Assembly (NCBI GenBank): GCA_029972225.1 | Contig: CP124756.1 | Span: forward strand, 2,586,001-2,650,000 | Source: Candidatus Thiothrix putei | GTDB taxonomy: Bacteria; Pseudomonadota; Gammaproteobacteria; Thiotrichales; Thiotrichaceae | Direction of reading: 5' to 3' | DNA length: 64,000 bases | Shown here: piece by piece, positions 11,309 to 22,018 of the stretch | How positions within the stretch are numbered: position 1 is the first letter of the stretch | Layout: every line of letters begins with the position of its first letter | Notes under the pieces: model-generated | What the model was told of the DNA's origin: nothing | Database searches by the model: none | What the model saw: the letters and a program-made list of their open reading frames with translations, nothing else | Translations under genes and position numbers: made by a program

Positions 11309-12955
11309 TTACTCCTTTTTATCGTCTGCCTTAGGCGCTGGTTCCGTTTCGGGTAAACCCTCAACGCCTAGTTGCTGTTGCATTTGTTGCAATTGCTTCA
11401 TGATTTCAATGGTTTCTTTAGGTACATCATCGCTTTCTTCCAGTAATTGCATGATTTCTGGCGTGAGACCCTCTGCCTCGATCTTTTGCATCAAGTCATC
11501 CGGGATACCCATATTAGGATCACCGCCCTCTTCCGGCATACCTGACTCCATGCCTGCTGGCGCGAGTTTATTGATGAAATCAGCAAAAGGCATTTGTTGA
11601 CCATTGAGGGTAACGTTTTCACCGGCAAGTTCGACCACACTCATGATTTTCTCACCTTCCAGCTTGAGCAGACCTTGTTCACTCAACGGGGTCAACAACA
11701 TTTCAGTACCGGGGGGCAGCATAGCTTTATCCGCATCCAGGGTCATTTTACCCTTCAGCATCTTCGCCCATTCATTCGGAGCATAACCAGCAAGCGCCAT
11801 CAGATCGGGAGCTTCTTTACCGGTGTAAGTAAGATCAATATCGGCATTCAGCTTACCTTTAGCACTTTCTGCCAAGAGGGTACTGTGTACGCGGCTTTTG
11901 TCCGTTTTCAGCACTTTACCGAACAACGTTTCAACAACTTTGCCCGTGGTATCGGTCAGTTGAGTCATTAACGCCTGCTGCTTTTGCTGACCTTCTGGGG
12001 TTTCGGTGGCTTCGCCGCTCCACAGCATTTGGTTCTGGATGCTTTGCGACTCGACTTGTAGCTTGCCTAGTTCTTGTACGCCAGCCACATCCAGACCACT
12101 GACATCGAGTTTGAAATCAAGCTTACTGAGCGCATCGTCTACGCCCTGAATATTCGTCGCTTGCAGCGCAACTTTACCTGACAAGGCATTATCAGCCACA
12201 CCGCTGTCAGACTGCATCGCCAGATCAAAACTCACCGGTACGGTTGTATCTTCCGCTAAGATAGAAACCCCCGGCATCTTGAGATCAAAGGTTCCCAACG
12301 CTTGCCCACCGATCATGCCGGTAATGTCACCATCCATTTGCAGGGAAGGCAGGGTAAATTGGGCAGTTGCATCTTTAATCTCGATTTTGCCTGCTTGCAA
12401 CTTGATATTGCCGGTCATATCCGCTGCCGAGGTACCGGATAGCGTCATGCTTTCCAGCAACGCAGTCGTGCCATCTTGGTCGACTTTGAGTGGATTGATA
12501 AGGAAGTCGTAATCGGTACTGCCACCAAAACCAATGACAGTATTGCCTTCCAGCGGTGGCTTGCCATCAAACGCAGTGGTCAGCCATTGACGCTGCTCAG
12601 CCTCCAACGACTCCATATCCAACTGAGTGTGAATACGCGCCGTGCCAAATTGAACCGGACTAGTCCCCCCCACAAACACGGGGCCATTGGTAATATCGTT
12701 GATAAATTGAATTTCACCCAAGCCACTCAATGGTGGCACATCAATAATCAACTTAGTAACAGCTTTAGCACCAAACGCACTTTTTTCGTAACTGACTAAT
12801 TCTTGTTTGATGCCGCTTTGTGCAGACGCTTGATTTTGCTGTTCGATGAAGTGTTTCAACGACGTTTCAGTCTGCTGCCCCACATACCAATTCGTGCCGC
12901 CCCACGCGACCAGCAAAACAACGGGAACAGACAGCAGTGTAACTAACTTTTTCAT
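11309..12955 (-). CDS. DUF945 (YdgA-like) family protein
   Basis: 548 residues with an N-terminal membrane anchor or signal (MKKLVTLLSVPVVLLVAWGG), then a long soluble region typical of the DUF945/YdgA family: a YxxG-like start (YVGQQTETSLKHFI), repeated beta-rich segments, and a Gln/Met/Pro-rich C-terminus (MKQLQQMQQQLGVEGLP). The biochemical function of the family is not known. It is predicted to face the periplasm, anchored in the inner membrane. It overlaps nothing and is 6 nt from ybbN, so the two are probably co-transcribed. Confidence 0.75.
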   Translation of the reverse strand: MKKLVTLLSVPVVLLVAWGGTNWYVGQQTETSLKHFIEQQNQASAQSGIKQELVSYEKSAFGAKAVTKLIIDVPPLSGLGEIQFINDITNGPVFVGGTSPVQFGTARIHTQLDMESLEAEQRQWLTTAFDGKPPLEGNTVIGFGGSTDYDFLINPLKVDQDGTTALLESMTLSGTSAADMTGNIKLQAGKIEIKDATAQFTLPSLQMDGDITGMIGGQALGTFDLKMPGVSILAEDTTVPVSFDLAMQSDSGVADNALSGKVALQATNIQGVDDALSKLDFKLDVSGLDVAGVQELGKLQVESQSIQNQMLWSGEATETPEGQQKQQALMTQLTDTTGKVVETLFGKVLKTDKSRVHSTLLAESAKGKLNADIDLTYTGKEAPDLMALAGYAPNEWAKMLKGKMTLDADKAMLPPGTEMLLTPLSEQGLLKLEGEKIMSVVELAGENVTLNGQQMPFADFINKLAPAGMESGMPEEGGDPNMGIPDDLMQKIEAEGLTPEIMQLLEESDDVPKETIEIMKQLQQMQQQLGVEGLPETEPAPKADDKKE

Positions 12956-13014
12956 TATAGATTCCTATAGGATGTATTTTGACACTTGCGCGAAGTGTAC
13001 CAGAGAAAAAAGTT

Positions 13015-14571
13015 TCAGCGCCCCAGCATTTGCCTAAACGGCATTCCCAGCAAGCGCAAGGTTACAAAATAACTGGCAAGTGCCAACCCAATTAAACCTG
13101 TGAGCCAACTCACTTTAAGCCACACCGTCGCGGTTTGCCACCACATATCATTAGGTGAGGCCAACCAAACTGCCCCCCCCATTGCCACACATGCCGCACC
13201 AATTTTGCTCAGAAACACGCTCCAACCTTTTTCAGGGTCAAAGATATGCTGTTTGCGTAAATGGTAGAACAATAAACCCGCATTCACATACCCCGCCAAC
13301 GCAGTTGCCAACGCTAAACCGGCGTGCGCCCCTGCTATGCCCGAAAAATACCAAGGCAAGACGATCAACACGTTCAACGCCATATTCGCAACGATCGAGA
13401 TCATGCCGATTTTCACGGGTGTGCGCGTGTCCTGCCGCGAATAGAAACCGGGGGCAAGCACCTTCACCAAAATGAAACCGCTCAAACCCACCGCGTAAGT
13501 CATTAAGCTCAAGGATGACATTTGCACATCTCGCCAAGCAAATTCACCGTGCATCATCACGGTTGCCAGAATCGGCTTTGCCAGCAACACCAAACCCAGC
13601 GTAGCAGGCAAGGAAATCAACAACCCTAACCGCAATGCCCAATCCATCGTATGCCGAAATTGTGTTGCATCCGCTTTGGCGTGATCGCTCGACAGCTTTG
13701 GCAAAATCACCGTACCCAACGCCACGCCCACGATCGCCAACGGCAATTCCACAAAACGGTCGGAATAATACAGCCACGAAATGCTGCCCACCGCCAAAAA
13801 CGATGCCAGCAAGGTATTAATCAATAAATTTAATTGCGCCACCGACGAACCAAACAAGGTAGGAATCATCAGTTTCATTATCCGACCAACTCCCTCATGG
13901 GCTTTACGCAACCGCAAACGCGGTAACAAACCCAACCGTGTCAAGGTCGGTAACTGAAACACCAATTGTGCCAGTCCCGCAAAAAACACGCCCCACGCCA
14001 ATGCCATGATAGGTTCATCAAAATACGGCGCACCCCAGACCGCCGCCGCAATCATCACCACATTGAGCAAAGCAGGCGTTAATGCAGGTATCGCAAACTT
14101 ATGGAAAGCATTCAAAATGCCACTGACAAACGCTGTCAGCGAAATGAACAAAATATAGGGAAACGTAATCCGCAGCATCTCTACGGCTAAATCAGGGCGG
14201 GCACTCGGCTTGCTCTCAAACCCTGGCGCAAACACCCACATCACCACAGGCGCGGCAACCACGCCGATCACCGTAATCACTAGCAGAATCAGTGCCAAAT
14301 ACCCCGCCACATGATCAATCAAATCCTTAAGCGCGGCACGATCCCGTTTCTCTTTGTACTCCGACAGCACCGGCACGAAAGCCAATGAAAAAGCCCCTTC
14401 AGCAAACAAACGGCGCAACAGATTAGGAATCCTGAACGCCACATAAAACGCATCCGTTGCCCCATCTACCGGAAAATAGCGGGCAACAATCATATCGCGT
14501 AACAAGCCCAACACACGGGAAATCATAGTCATGGCACTGATCACAGCACCGGAACGCAACAAACGGCTCAT
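13015..14571 (-). CDS. murJ: Lipid II flippase MurJ
   Basis: 518 residues, the usual MurJ length, with about 14 transmembrane helices and no signal peptide. Conserved MVF-family segments are SGAVISAMTMISRVLGLLRD at the N-terminus, GATDAFYVAFRIPNLLRRLF (with the essential Arg residues) and AEGAFSLAFVPVLSEYK. It moves undecaprenyl-pyrophosphate-linked peptidoglycan precursor across the inner membrane. It appears to be monocistronic, with an SGNH protein gene upstream on the same strand. Confidence 0.96.
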   Translation of the reverse strand: MSRLLRSGAVISAMTMISRVLGLLRDMIVARYFPVDGATDAFYVAFRIPNLLRRLFAEGAFSLAFVPVLSEYKEKRDRAALKDLIDHVAGYLALILLVITVIGVVAAPVVMWVFAPGFESKPSARPDLAVEMLRITFPYILFISLTAFVSGILNAFHKFAIPALTPALLNVVMIAAAVWGAPYFDEPIMALAWGVFFAGLAQLVFQLPTLTRLGLLPRLRLRKAHEGVGRIMKLMIPTLFGSSVAQLNLLINTLLASFLAVGSISWLYYSDRFVELPLAIVGVALGTVILPKLSSDHAKADATQFRHTMDWALRLGLLISLPATLGLVLLAKPILATVMMHGEFAWRDVQMSSLSLMTYAVGLSGFILVKVLAPGFYSRQDTRTPVKIGMISIVANMALNVLIVLPWYFSGIAGAHAGLALATALAGYVNAGLLFYHLRKQHIFDPEKGWSVFLSKIGAACVAMGGAVWLASPNDMWWQTATVWLKVSWLTGLIGLALASYFVTLRLLGMPFRQMLGR

Positions 14572-14654
14572 AGTTCAGGTTGGTTTCCACAAATCGAAGC
14601 CGCGATTCTGCCCGAATCACGTGCAAAGGTCATGCAGGAAATGTGGATTTTTCC

Positions 14655-15488
14655 TCACATTTGCCTAAGCACCGAATGTTGGAACAATACCTTACCAACA
14701 TAACGCGCTCCTTCCTTGGTCAAATGCCGCCCATCATACGAAATCAGATTCAGGTCATCGGTAAACAACGGGCAACTGGTGTCATCACCGCACAGCAAGG
14801 CATGAGGGTCAATAAAAGCCACGTCTTTATCCAATTGCTTTGCCAATACCGCATTAATTGCTTTTGCCTCTTCAGCATCCACTTCATTTTGCAATGTTTT
14901 TAATTCATTGGCAGGCATTCGCAGGTATTGCCTCACCGAGATTTTGCCGAAAAACTTACTCCCGACCACCACCACTTTCTGCTGTGGCGTCAAACCCAAT
15001 TGGTGCAGCGTTTGTGGTAATGCAGCAGCTATCGCTGGCTTCCAACGTGATGCAAAAATCACTAAATCGGCTTCCTGTATCTGGGCTTTAGCACGTTCCA
15101 AGCTATCAGCACGCTCTGGTTTAGCACAAAAGGCACGGTCTTTAGCTTCAATAAACTTAGCAGCATCCTCACCTGAAACCGTTTGGCAGTTATACGGAAT
15201 AAAACGCAGACGAATTTGGTAATCTTTCAAATAACCATTTTCTTGTACACTGTTGATGAAATCACAAGCATAGCTATCACCCACAATCACCGCTTTTTTC
15301 TGGTTGCTCCGTGCATCAAAAGGCTCGCCCTGTAACTGGCGACATTGAGAAAAAGCATATTCACCGCTGGCTTTGGTATCAGCCGCTTCCAGCAAATTGC
15401 CCTGAACCGCTGAATCAGCCGCCATCGCGACCGATACCCACCCTATCGTAACCATGCTGGCAAGCAACAGCGCTGCTTTGCGTAACAT
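14655..15488 (-). CDS. Periplasmic SGNH-domain protein
   Basis: 277 residues with a signal peptide (MLRKAALLLASMVTIGWVSV, cleavage near AMA/AD). The mature domain has a GDS nucleophile block (VIVGDSYACDF) and a C-terminal D-x-x-H (YDGRHLTKEGA), the two ends of an SGNH-type catalytic site. It resembles the free-standing version of the SGNH domain fused to acyltransferase-3 proteins, which O-acetylate surface glycans, but no membrane acyltransferase is next to it. Substrate unknown. The gene stands alone between murJ and a damaged ABC efflux operon. Confidence 0.7.
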   Translation of the reverse strand: MLRKAALLLASMVTIGWVSVAMAADSAVQGNLLEAADTKASGEYAFSQCRQLQGEPFDARSNQKKAVIVGDSYACDFINSVQENGYLKDYQIRLRFIPYNCQTVSGEDAAKFIEAKDRAFCAKPERADSLERAKAQIQEADLVIFASRWKPAIAAALPQTLHQLGLTPQQKVVVVGSKFFGKISVRQYLRMPANELKTLQNEVDAEEAKAINAVLAKQLDKDVAFIDPHALLCGDDTSCPLFTDDLNLISYDGRHLTKEGARYVGKVLFQHSVLRQM

Positions 15489-16717
15489 GTGAACCTCCTT
15501 TATAGCACTTAGCGCCTAACCACAATCATCATGAGCACATACTATAGAATGAATTTCACGCTTCAACCCATCAAACTTTACGCTATTCGCTCACTCGTGG
15601 CGCAATGCATCAATCGGGTCTAGCCGCGCCGCCCGTTTCGCAGGCATGTACCCAAACAACACACCAATACCTGCCGAAAACACAAACGACAACAAATTAA
15701 TGCCCACGTTGAAGGTATACGGCACATTCATCACCTGCGACAAGCCGATGGATGCCAGCGTTGCCAACCCAATCCCGATCAAGCCGCCAAGGGACGCCAG
15801 TACCACCGCTTCGATCAAAAATTGCAGCAACACTTCACGTTCCAACGCCCCAATCGCCAGCCGGATACCGATTTCGCGGGTACGTTCGGTCACGGACACC
15901 AGCATAATATTCATAATGCCAATCCCACCGACCAACAAGCTGACCGAAGCCACCGCTGCCAGCAATGTAGTCATCACTTGCGTCGTGCCGGACAAGGCTT
16001 CGGCAATCTGGCGCGTATCCTGCACATTGAAATTGTCGTCCTTATCATCCCCCAATCTGCGGCGTTCGCGCATCAAGTTGGTCAATTGCTCTTTGACGCT
16101 GGTAATGTCGTTTTCGTCCTCGACCGACACCTGAATGCTGGACACGTTCTGATTGCCGGTCAAACGCCGTTGCACCGCTTTGATCGGCATAATCACCGTA
16201 TCATCCTGATCACGCCCCATCGACGCTTGCCCTTTGGATACCAAAATGCCGATGATTTCGCAGGAAAAGTTATTCACCCGCAAGCTCTCACCCACGGGCT
16301 GTTGCGTGCCAAACAATTCGCGGCGAATGGTTTCCCCGATCAAACACACCGTTTGCCCTGCTTTTTCTTCTGCCTCGCTGAAAGTGCGCCCGGATGCCAG
16401 CTTCCAACTTCCGGCAATAAAGAAATCGTTGGTTGAACCCGTCACGCTGGTTGACCAGTTGTTTGACATGGAAACGACCGTGGCGCTCTTGCTCACTTCT
16501 GGTGCAACGGCTGCAAGCCCAGTAATCTGACTGCGAATCGCAGCGACATCTTCCAGCGAAAACGGTGGTGAACCGCCGCCACCGCCGCCGCCCGGTGGCC
16601 CCATCATGCGTTGCCCGTTACGGATTTGTAGTAGGTTGCTGCCAAGGCTGGATACCTGATTTTTCACCGCTTGGGTTGCGCCATTGCCCAGCGTTACCAT
16701 CGTGATCACAGCAGATA

Positions 16718-17853
16718 TACCTTACAGCGTCAAGACCTGAACATTTTTAAAGGTTTGAAAATTTGTTGTCATCAACTGGGTCAGTTCTTTCTTGTGATCG
16801 GTATCCAGCTTGTCGAGACAGTTGGTGATGGCCGCCTTGAAAGCGGGAAACTTATCATAGTATTTCGAGTACAAGCATTTTTTCTTGACGAACTTCCACA
16901 ACCGTTCAATCAGATTGAGGTTGGGTGAATAGGTCGGTAAAAATAATAGTTCAATATTGAGCCTTTTCGCACAGGCAAACACGGCTTCACAGCGTTGATA
17001 CTTGGCATTATCCAAGACCAAAGTGATCGGTATTTTGAGTGCTAACGCTGCAATTTTTTCCAATAATTCACACACGCTGTTAGCGTTGATATAGGAGTCG
17101 TTAGTGATCGTGATGAGTTGTAGCGTTATCGCATTGAGTGCGCCCAATACGTTGTAGCGTTGTCGACCACAGGGGGCTTTGATGAATACGCGGGAAAATG
17201 ACCACAAAAACCCCAGAAACGGTGCTAACACGAAGTGGGCGGCATCGACAAAAAAAGGGCGCGTTTGCCCTCCTTAGCCTCCTGAATGCGCGGTTTTAGT
17301 TCATTTTCCAGGAACTTTTCTTGTGCTTCCACATCAGCTTTGGCGGGTATCATCCCCACTTTATGGATGTCCATCCCTATTTTCTTCATAAAGACACGTA
17401 CCCTGTCCTCACTGCGTTTGATGCCTGTCAGCTCCTCAATCTTAGCGGCTGCCGCCTTGCTGGTTGCGGGGGGATATTCACGAAAATAGGCTTCAATCTT
17501 GTCTTTATATGCCATCAAATCACTCTGTGGTTTATTGAATCGTATTTCTTTAAGAGCTTCTAAACCGTTAGGTTGTAGGTAGGCGTTTAGGTAGGCAAGC
17601 AGCGTGGCTTCTGTAATCCTTTCCAATCGTTTGATTTCCTTATGCGTCAACTGTTGGGATTTCAGGTACAGCACGGACATTTTCTTACGGACTCTGGGAT
17701 GAGGATGGCGCTCCTTCCAGTAGAACAGCTCCGCTATCTCATCCTCAGTGAAAGTGATTTTTAATGTCATACATTACTCATGGCTGCTTTTGTTACCAGT
17801 CATCTAACCATATTTCCCTGATCAAAAAAACTATTTTATGGCACGGACTGGTA
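16718..17853 (-). mobile_element. IS630-family (Tc1/mariner-like) insertion sequence in the permease gene
   Basis: 1136 bp. The ends read TACC...GGTA with short imperfect inverted repeats (TACCTTACAGCG versus TACCAGTCCGTG). It is flanked by a TA duplication (16716-16717 and 17854-17855), the fixed target of this family. It carries one transposase split over two frames. Confidence 0.88.
16722..17770 (-). CDS. IS630-family transposase, two frames joined by a -1 slip on T7
   Basis: The first frame (17770-17225, 181 residues) holds helix-turn-helix DNA-binding regions. The second frame (to 16722) holds the catalytic DDE residues in FVDAAHF, LDNAKYQRC and NLIERLWKFVKKK. The frames overlap at a run of seven T on the minus strand (17256-17250). 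A -1 slip there converts RALFLSMPP into RALFFVDAAHFV and restores the first catalytic Asp, which is typical of programmed frameshifting in this family. The element is probably still active; nothing else in it is broken. Confidence 0.85.
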
Positions 17854-17945
17854 TACGCCAATCACAATCCCCAAAATCGTCAGGAAGGAACGCAATAAAT
17901 TGCGGCGGATTTCGCGCAGGGCGAGTAAAAAGCTGCTCCATAACA

Positions 17946-18644
17946 TCAGGTGATCTCCCGTTTGCGCACGTCGCTGTCGATATTACCGTCAACGAAGTGG
18001 ATGATGCGTTTGGCGTATTCCGCCATATCCGGTTCGTGCGTCACCATGAGCACGGTAATGCCTTTGTTTTCGTTCAGGTCGGTGAGTAATGCCATGATTT
18101 CGTTGCTGGTTTTGGTGTCGAGATTGCCGGTCGGCTCATCCGCCAGCAAAATGGTCGGGTTAGTGACTAACGCCCGTGCAATCGCTACCCGTTGCTGTTG
18201 CCCGCCGGACAGTTCTGCGGGGGTATGATGCCCCCAGCCTTCCAGCCCCACTTGTTTCAATGCGGCTTGAGCAGCAATATGCCGCGCTGCGGTGGATTCG
18301 CCCCGATACAGCAGCGGCAATTCCACATTTTCCTGTGCGGAAGTCCGCGCCAACAGGTTGAAGCCTTGGAACACAAAGCCCAGATAATGCCGCCGCAACA
18401 ACGCGCGTTCGTTGCGCGACAACTGTTCCACATGCACATCGCGGAACAAATATTCACCGCCGCTGGGGACATCCAAACAGCCCAGAATATTCATCGCGGA
18501 GGATTTGCCTGAACCGCTCGGCCCCATGATGGCGACAAAATCGCCTTGCTCAATGGTCATATCGACACCATCCAGCGCCTTGAAACTCGCCTGCCCTTGC
18601 CCGTAGATTTTGGTGATGCCGCGTAATTCGATTAACGCACTCAT
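17946..18644 (-). CDS. ABC efflux ATPase (MacB/LolD-type)
   Basis: 232 residues, a complete nucleotide-binding domain: Walker A GPSGSGKS, Q-loop FVFQGFNLL, signature LSGGQQQR, Walker B ILLADEPTG and switch His in MVTHEPDMAEYAKR. It belongs to the MacB/LolD (DevA) type that powers mechanotransmission pumps exporting peptides, macrolides or lipids through a TolC channel. The ATPase and permease are separate polypeptides here, unlike E. coli MacB. It overlaps the adaptor gene upstream by 4 nt and the permease start by 1 nt. With the permease disrupted, it is probably without a partner. Confidence 0.92.
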   Translation of the reverse strand: MSALIELRGITKIYGQGQASFKALDGVDMTIEQGDFVAIMGPSGSGKSSAMNILGCLDVPSGGEYLFRDVHVEQLSRNERALLRRHYLGFVFQGFNLLARTSAQENVELPLLYRGESTAARHIAAQAALKQVGLEGWGHHTPAELSGGQQQRVAIARALVTNPTILLADEPTGNLDTKTSNEIMALLTDLNENKGITVLMVTHEPDMAEYAKRIIHFVDGNIDSDVRKREIT

Positions 18645-19978
18645 GGCTTACCACCTGTTGTACCGCCTGTGCTTTCGGTGATCACCGCCATTCCTGCTTT
18701 CAAGTCGCCGCTGACAATTTCGGTTTGTTTACCATCGCTAATGCCGGTTTTGACTTCGACTGCTACGGGCGCGTTGTTGTCCAGTACCCAGATTTTTTGC
18801 ATTCCATCGGGGCTGGCGACGGGTGATGTGCCGTTGGGGCGTTTTTTGGCTGTCCCCATACCCGGAGGACGGGGCATCAATTGTGAAATGAAGCTGCTAT
18901 TGGCACTCGCCGCAACAGGTGCAGCCGCCACCACGGGGGTAAAGCGCAGGGCAGTATTGGGAATGAGCAGCACATTTTCCCGTGCTTCGGTCTTGATGGT
19001 GGCGGTGGCGGTCATGCCGGGACGCAAGGTCAGGTCGGTGTTTTGCACCGCCAGCACGGTGAGGTAGGACACCACATTTTCAGAAGTATCCGCCCCCAGA
19101 CTGACGCGGGTAATTTCGGCGGGGTATTTGCGCCCCGGCCATGCGTCCACGCTGAATTCGGCTTTTTGCCCAGCTTTGACTTGCCCAACATCGGCTTCAT
19201 CCACGCCGACTTCGACTTCCATTTGTGCCAAATCTTCTGCCAGTGTGAACAAAGTTGGGGCAGACAAGGACGAGGCGACGGTTTGCCCCGGTTCGACGGT
19301 GCGGGTCAACACTACGCCGTTAATCGGTGAAGTGATCGTGGCTTTGCCGAGATTGGTTTCGGAAGAGCGCAATTCAGCAGTGGCAGAAGTCACGGTGGTT
19401 TTGGCGACTTCGGCATCAGCTTGGGAGCGTTCCAGCGTCGCTTCGGCGGTATCCAACTCGGATTTAGCGGGCAATTTACCGCCGGAGGCGCTGTACAACT
19501 CTCGTAAACGGTTGAGCTTGGTACGCGCTTCTTTGACGCTGGCGGCTGATTGTTTGACTTTGGCTTGCGCGGAAGCCAGCGAGGCTTTGCCTTTGGTAAT
19601 CGTGTCTTGCAACTGCGTGGTGTTTAGGCTTGCTAACTTTTGACCTTTTGTCACCACGGCGTTAGCGTCGACCAAAACATCATCGACCGTACCCGACAGT
19701 TCCGTGCCAATGTCGACTTGGTTCTTGGGTTTTAAATTACCCGTTGCCGTCACCGTGACGCTGAGATTGCCGGTTTTGGCGGGGGGGGGTTTATAGCTGG
19801 CTTGGCTTTTGGTTTGCGATTGCCCCATGAAGTAATAGCCCGCGCCGCCTGACACTAGCCCCGCGACCAGTAATGCTAATAGCCACTTGCCCTTGTTGCC
19901 TTGGGAGGTTTTTTTGCCGCCTGCTGCCAATACCGCTTTGACGGAATCGTTCGTGGTTGAATTGATTGGGTTGCTCAT
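18641..19978 (-). CDS. MacA-type periplasmic adaptor (HlyD/RND MFP family)
   Basis: 445 residues. A poly-basic N-terminus and one transmembrane anchor (about 33-52, WLLALLVAGLVSGGAGYYFM) precede a barrel-sandwich domain split by a long coiled-coil hairpin (about 130-205, rich in SLASAQAKVKQSAASVKEAR). The second lipoyl-like half (ITSPINGVVLTRTVEPGQTV) and a beta-barrel follow. It bridges the inner-membrane ABC pump and the outer-membrane channel. A Pro-rich insertion (about 365-390) is unusual. It lies 9 nt after the outer-membrane factor gene. Confidence 0.9.
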   Translation of the reverse strand: MSNPINSTTNDSVKAVLAAGGKKTSQGNKGKWLLALLVAGLVSGGAGYYFMGQSQTKSQASYKPPPAKTGNLSVTVTATGNLKPKNQVDIGTELSGTVDDVLVDANAVVTKGQKLASLNTTQLQDTITKGKASLASAQAKVKQSAASVKEARTKLNRLRELYSASGGKLPAKSELDTAEATLERSQADAEVAKTTVTSATAELRSSETNLGKATITSPINGVVLTRTVEPGQTVASSLSAPTLFTLAEDLAQMEVEVGVDEADVGQVKAGQKAEFSVDAWPGRKYPAEITRVSLGADTSENVVSYLTVLAVQNTDLTLRPGMTATATIKTEARENVLLIPNTALRFTPVVAAAPVAASANSSFISQLMPRPPGMGTAKKRPNGTSPVASPDGMQKIWVLDNNAPVAVEVKTGISDGKQTEIVSGDLKAGMAVITESTGGTTGGKP

Positions 19979-19987
19979 AAGGTTCTC

Positions 19988-21350
19988 CTACCAGGCGCCG
20001 CCGATGGCTTTGTAAAGGCTGATCATTGCCTGAGTGTTTTCTGCTTGTGCGGACAACTGGCTTTCTTGTGCGCTCAAGACGCTGCGTTGCGCATCCAGCA
20101 CGTTTTGGAAATCGGCAGTGCCTGCGTCATAGCTGAGTTGCGCCAGATGTTCGGCGCTGCGTGCCAATGCGACATTTTGCGCCAGTAACGGTTGGCGTTC
20201 GCGTAGCGATTGCAGGGTGGAAAAGCTGTTTGCTACGTCCTGTAACGCCCCTAATACCGCTTTTTTGGTAGCTGGCAACGGCTTGTTCACGGGCGGCATC
20301 TTTGGCTTCGACCTGTTGTTTCAGCCTGCCACCGTCAAACAAAGGTGCGCTGATGGAAGCGGCGAGGGAACGGGCAATACTGCCGGTATCCAGCAAATCC
20401 GCCAGACTCAGGCTGCTGAGGCTGAGTGATCCGCCGAGGTTGAAGCTGGGGTAGAGGTTGGCTTTGGCTTCACCGACCCGCAATCCGGCGGCGGTGACTT
20501 TGTATTCGGCAGCGCGGATGTCCGGGCGTTGGCGAATAGCATTTGCCGGAATGTTATTCAGCAGTTGTCCGCCAGCGGTGGGAATCGGTTTGGCGGCGGC
20601 AAGGCGGGTATTAAGTGCGCCCGGTTCTTTGCCGGTGAGGATGGCGAGGGCGTGTTGCGATTGGGTCACGCTGTTTATCAATGCGGGGATTTGGGCTTGG
20701 GTTTGCCCCAAACTCAGGTTGGCTTGATCGGTTTCTAAGCCGCTGGCAAGCCCTGCTTGTTGTTTCAGACCGATCAGGCGCACGGTTTCGTCACGCGAGG
20801 CGAGGCTTTGGCGCGAAACGGCGAGGCGAGCTTGTGCCAGCCGCAGGTTGACGTAGCTGCTGGCAACTTCGGCAGCGAGGGAGGCTTTTACGTCTTCCAG
20901 ACTGGCTTGGGTGGCTTGCAAGTCGGCGGCAGAGGCTTTATCGGCTAAACGGTTGCCGCCGAAGATGTCGGCTTCCCAACTGGCATCGAGGTTTGCGCCG
21001 TAGCTGTCATTGCCACCGCTGCGGCGGGCGGATGCGCCGCTGGAAAGACTGGGTAACAGGCTTGCTCCGGCAATGGCGCGTTGCGCACGGGCGGCTCGCA
21101 GGCTGGCTTGCGCGGTTTTGATGTCGGGGCTGGCTTGCAGGGCTTCCTGAATCAGCGCAGTCATTAGCGGGTCGTGGAAGGTTTGCCACCATGCGGCTTG
21201 GATGGGTTTGCGTGCCAGCGCATTGCTGGGTTGAATTTGAATGGTGCTACTAGTGGGCGTCGCGGTATCCCGAATGCTGGCGGGCGTACACGCGACCGTT
21301 ACCATGCAAACAGCGAGGCTAATCAGCAGGCGTTGCGGAGTAGATGCCAT
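19988..21350 (-). pseudogene. TolC/NodT-type outer-membrane factor with a frameshift
   Basis: The first frame starts at the ATG at 21350 (MASTPQRLLISLAV), preceded by AGGA at 8 nt. It encodes a lipoprotein-like signal (VTVACTPAS), then NodT-family repeats with the conserved RPDIRAAEYKVTAAGLRVGEAKANLYPSF block. Near 20268, a run of six A on the minus strand shifts the frame. The natural continuation (AVLGALQDVANSFSTLQ... to IGGAW) is in the next frame, ending at 19988. Five A would restore VASYQKAVLGALQDV. As read, the gene makes a truncated protein with a foreign tail. A sequencing error in the homopolymer is possible. It is the first gene of the efflux operon. Confidence 0.82.
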
Positions 21351-22018
21351 GAACATAATCCTGTGAGTGATTTCCATGACAAGAGTGTGGCGCAGGCTGA
21401 CGTAAAGGTGGGTAAATCGTATGTAAAGTTAGGTAAAAGTGCTAAGCCGCCAGTTGCACGACCTGCTGAATAATGGTTTTGCCCATGATCGGAATAATGC
21501 CGCCCTTGTCGGTGTAGATCGGATTTTGTAATTGCCCCCACAAATCCCGATCCATGTAACCCATGCGAATTTCACTGTGCAAGGTCGGCTCATACTGTTC
21601 AAGAAACAGGATATTGTCGCGGTTATGGGTAAGCAGCAAAGCGATATAGACTTTCCGTGCTTCCGCATCCAGCAGGCGTTGATTGAACTGTTTGCGATAA
21701 GCCTGTTTGGTATTGCTGAACAGCGCATCCGCATCTGAATGCCGTTGTTTAGCAGCATTTTCAGCAGAAGTGTAAGCATTCACGCAGTGCTGAACCGCCG
21801 CCGCATCAAACGCCCCCATTGCCAACACCTGCTGGTAAATTGCCTCCAACACCGCTTTATCCGGCTCTTGTTCCTTGTAGGGCGAACCTTGACGAAATTG
21901 GTTGAAGGCTTTGAAAATAGCCTCCGAACTGTTGGTGAAATCCACCACCAGCAAATCATCCTGTTCCTTGTCGGCGCGTTTGCGGTTGAGGCGCGAAACG
22001 GTCTGGATGGCATTCACC

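Larger units (their letters stand above)
15591..17946 (-). pseudogene. MacB-type ABC permease interrupted by an IS630-family element
   Basis: The C-terminal part (15591-16717) encodes the periplasmic core and the last three transmembrane helices (for example GGIGIMNIMLVSVTERTREI). The N-terminal 30 codons, starting MLWSSFLLALREIRRN, lie at 17946-17856. Between them sits a 1136-bp element flanked by a TA duplication. Removing the element and one TA gives 1218 nt, exactly 406 codons, with the junction reading IGVSAVITMV; the gene was therefore intact before insertion. The start shares one base with the stop of the upstream ATPase gene (TGATG). The residual downstream frame could start at the GTG at 16709 but lacks the first helix, so it is presumably inactive. 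Confidence 0.9.

Noticed and set aside
20264..20272. A-run shift in the outer-membrane factor as programmed frameshifting
   Set aside because: The downstream frame encodes the normal C-terminus and no family member is known to need a shift; mutation or read error is simpler.
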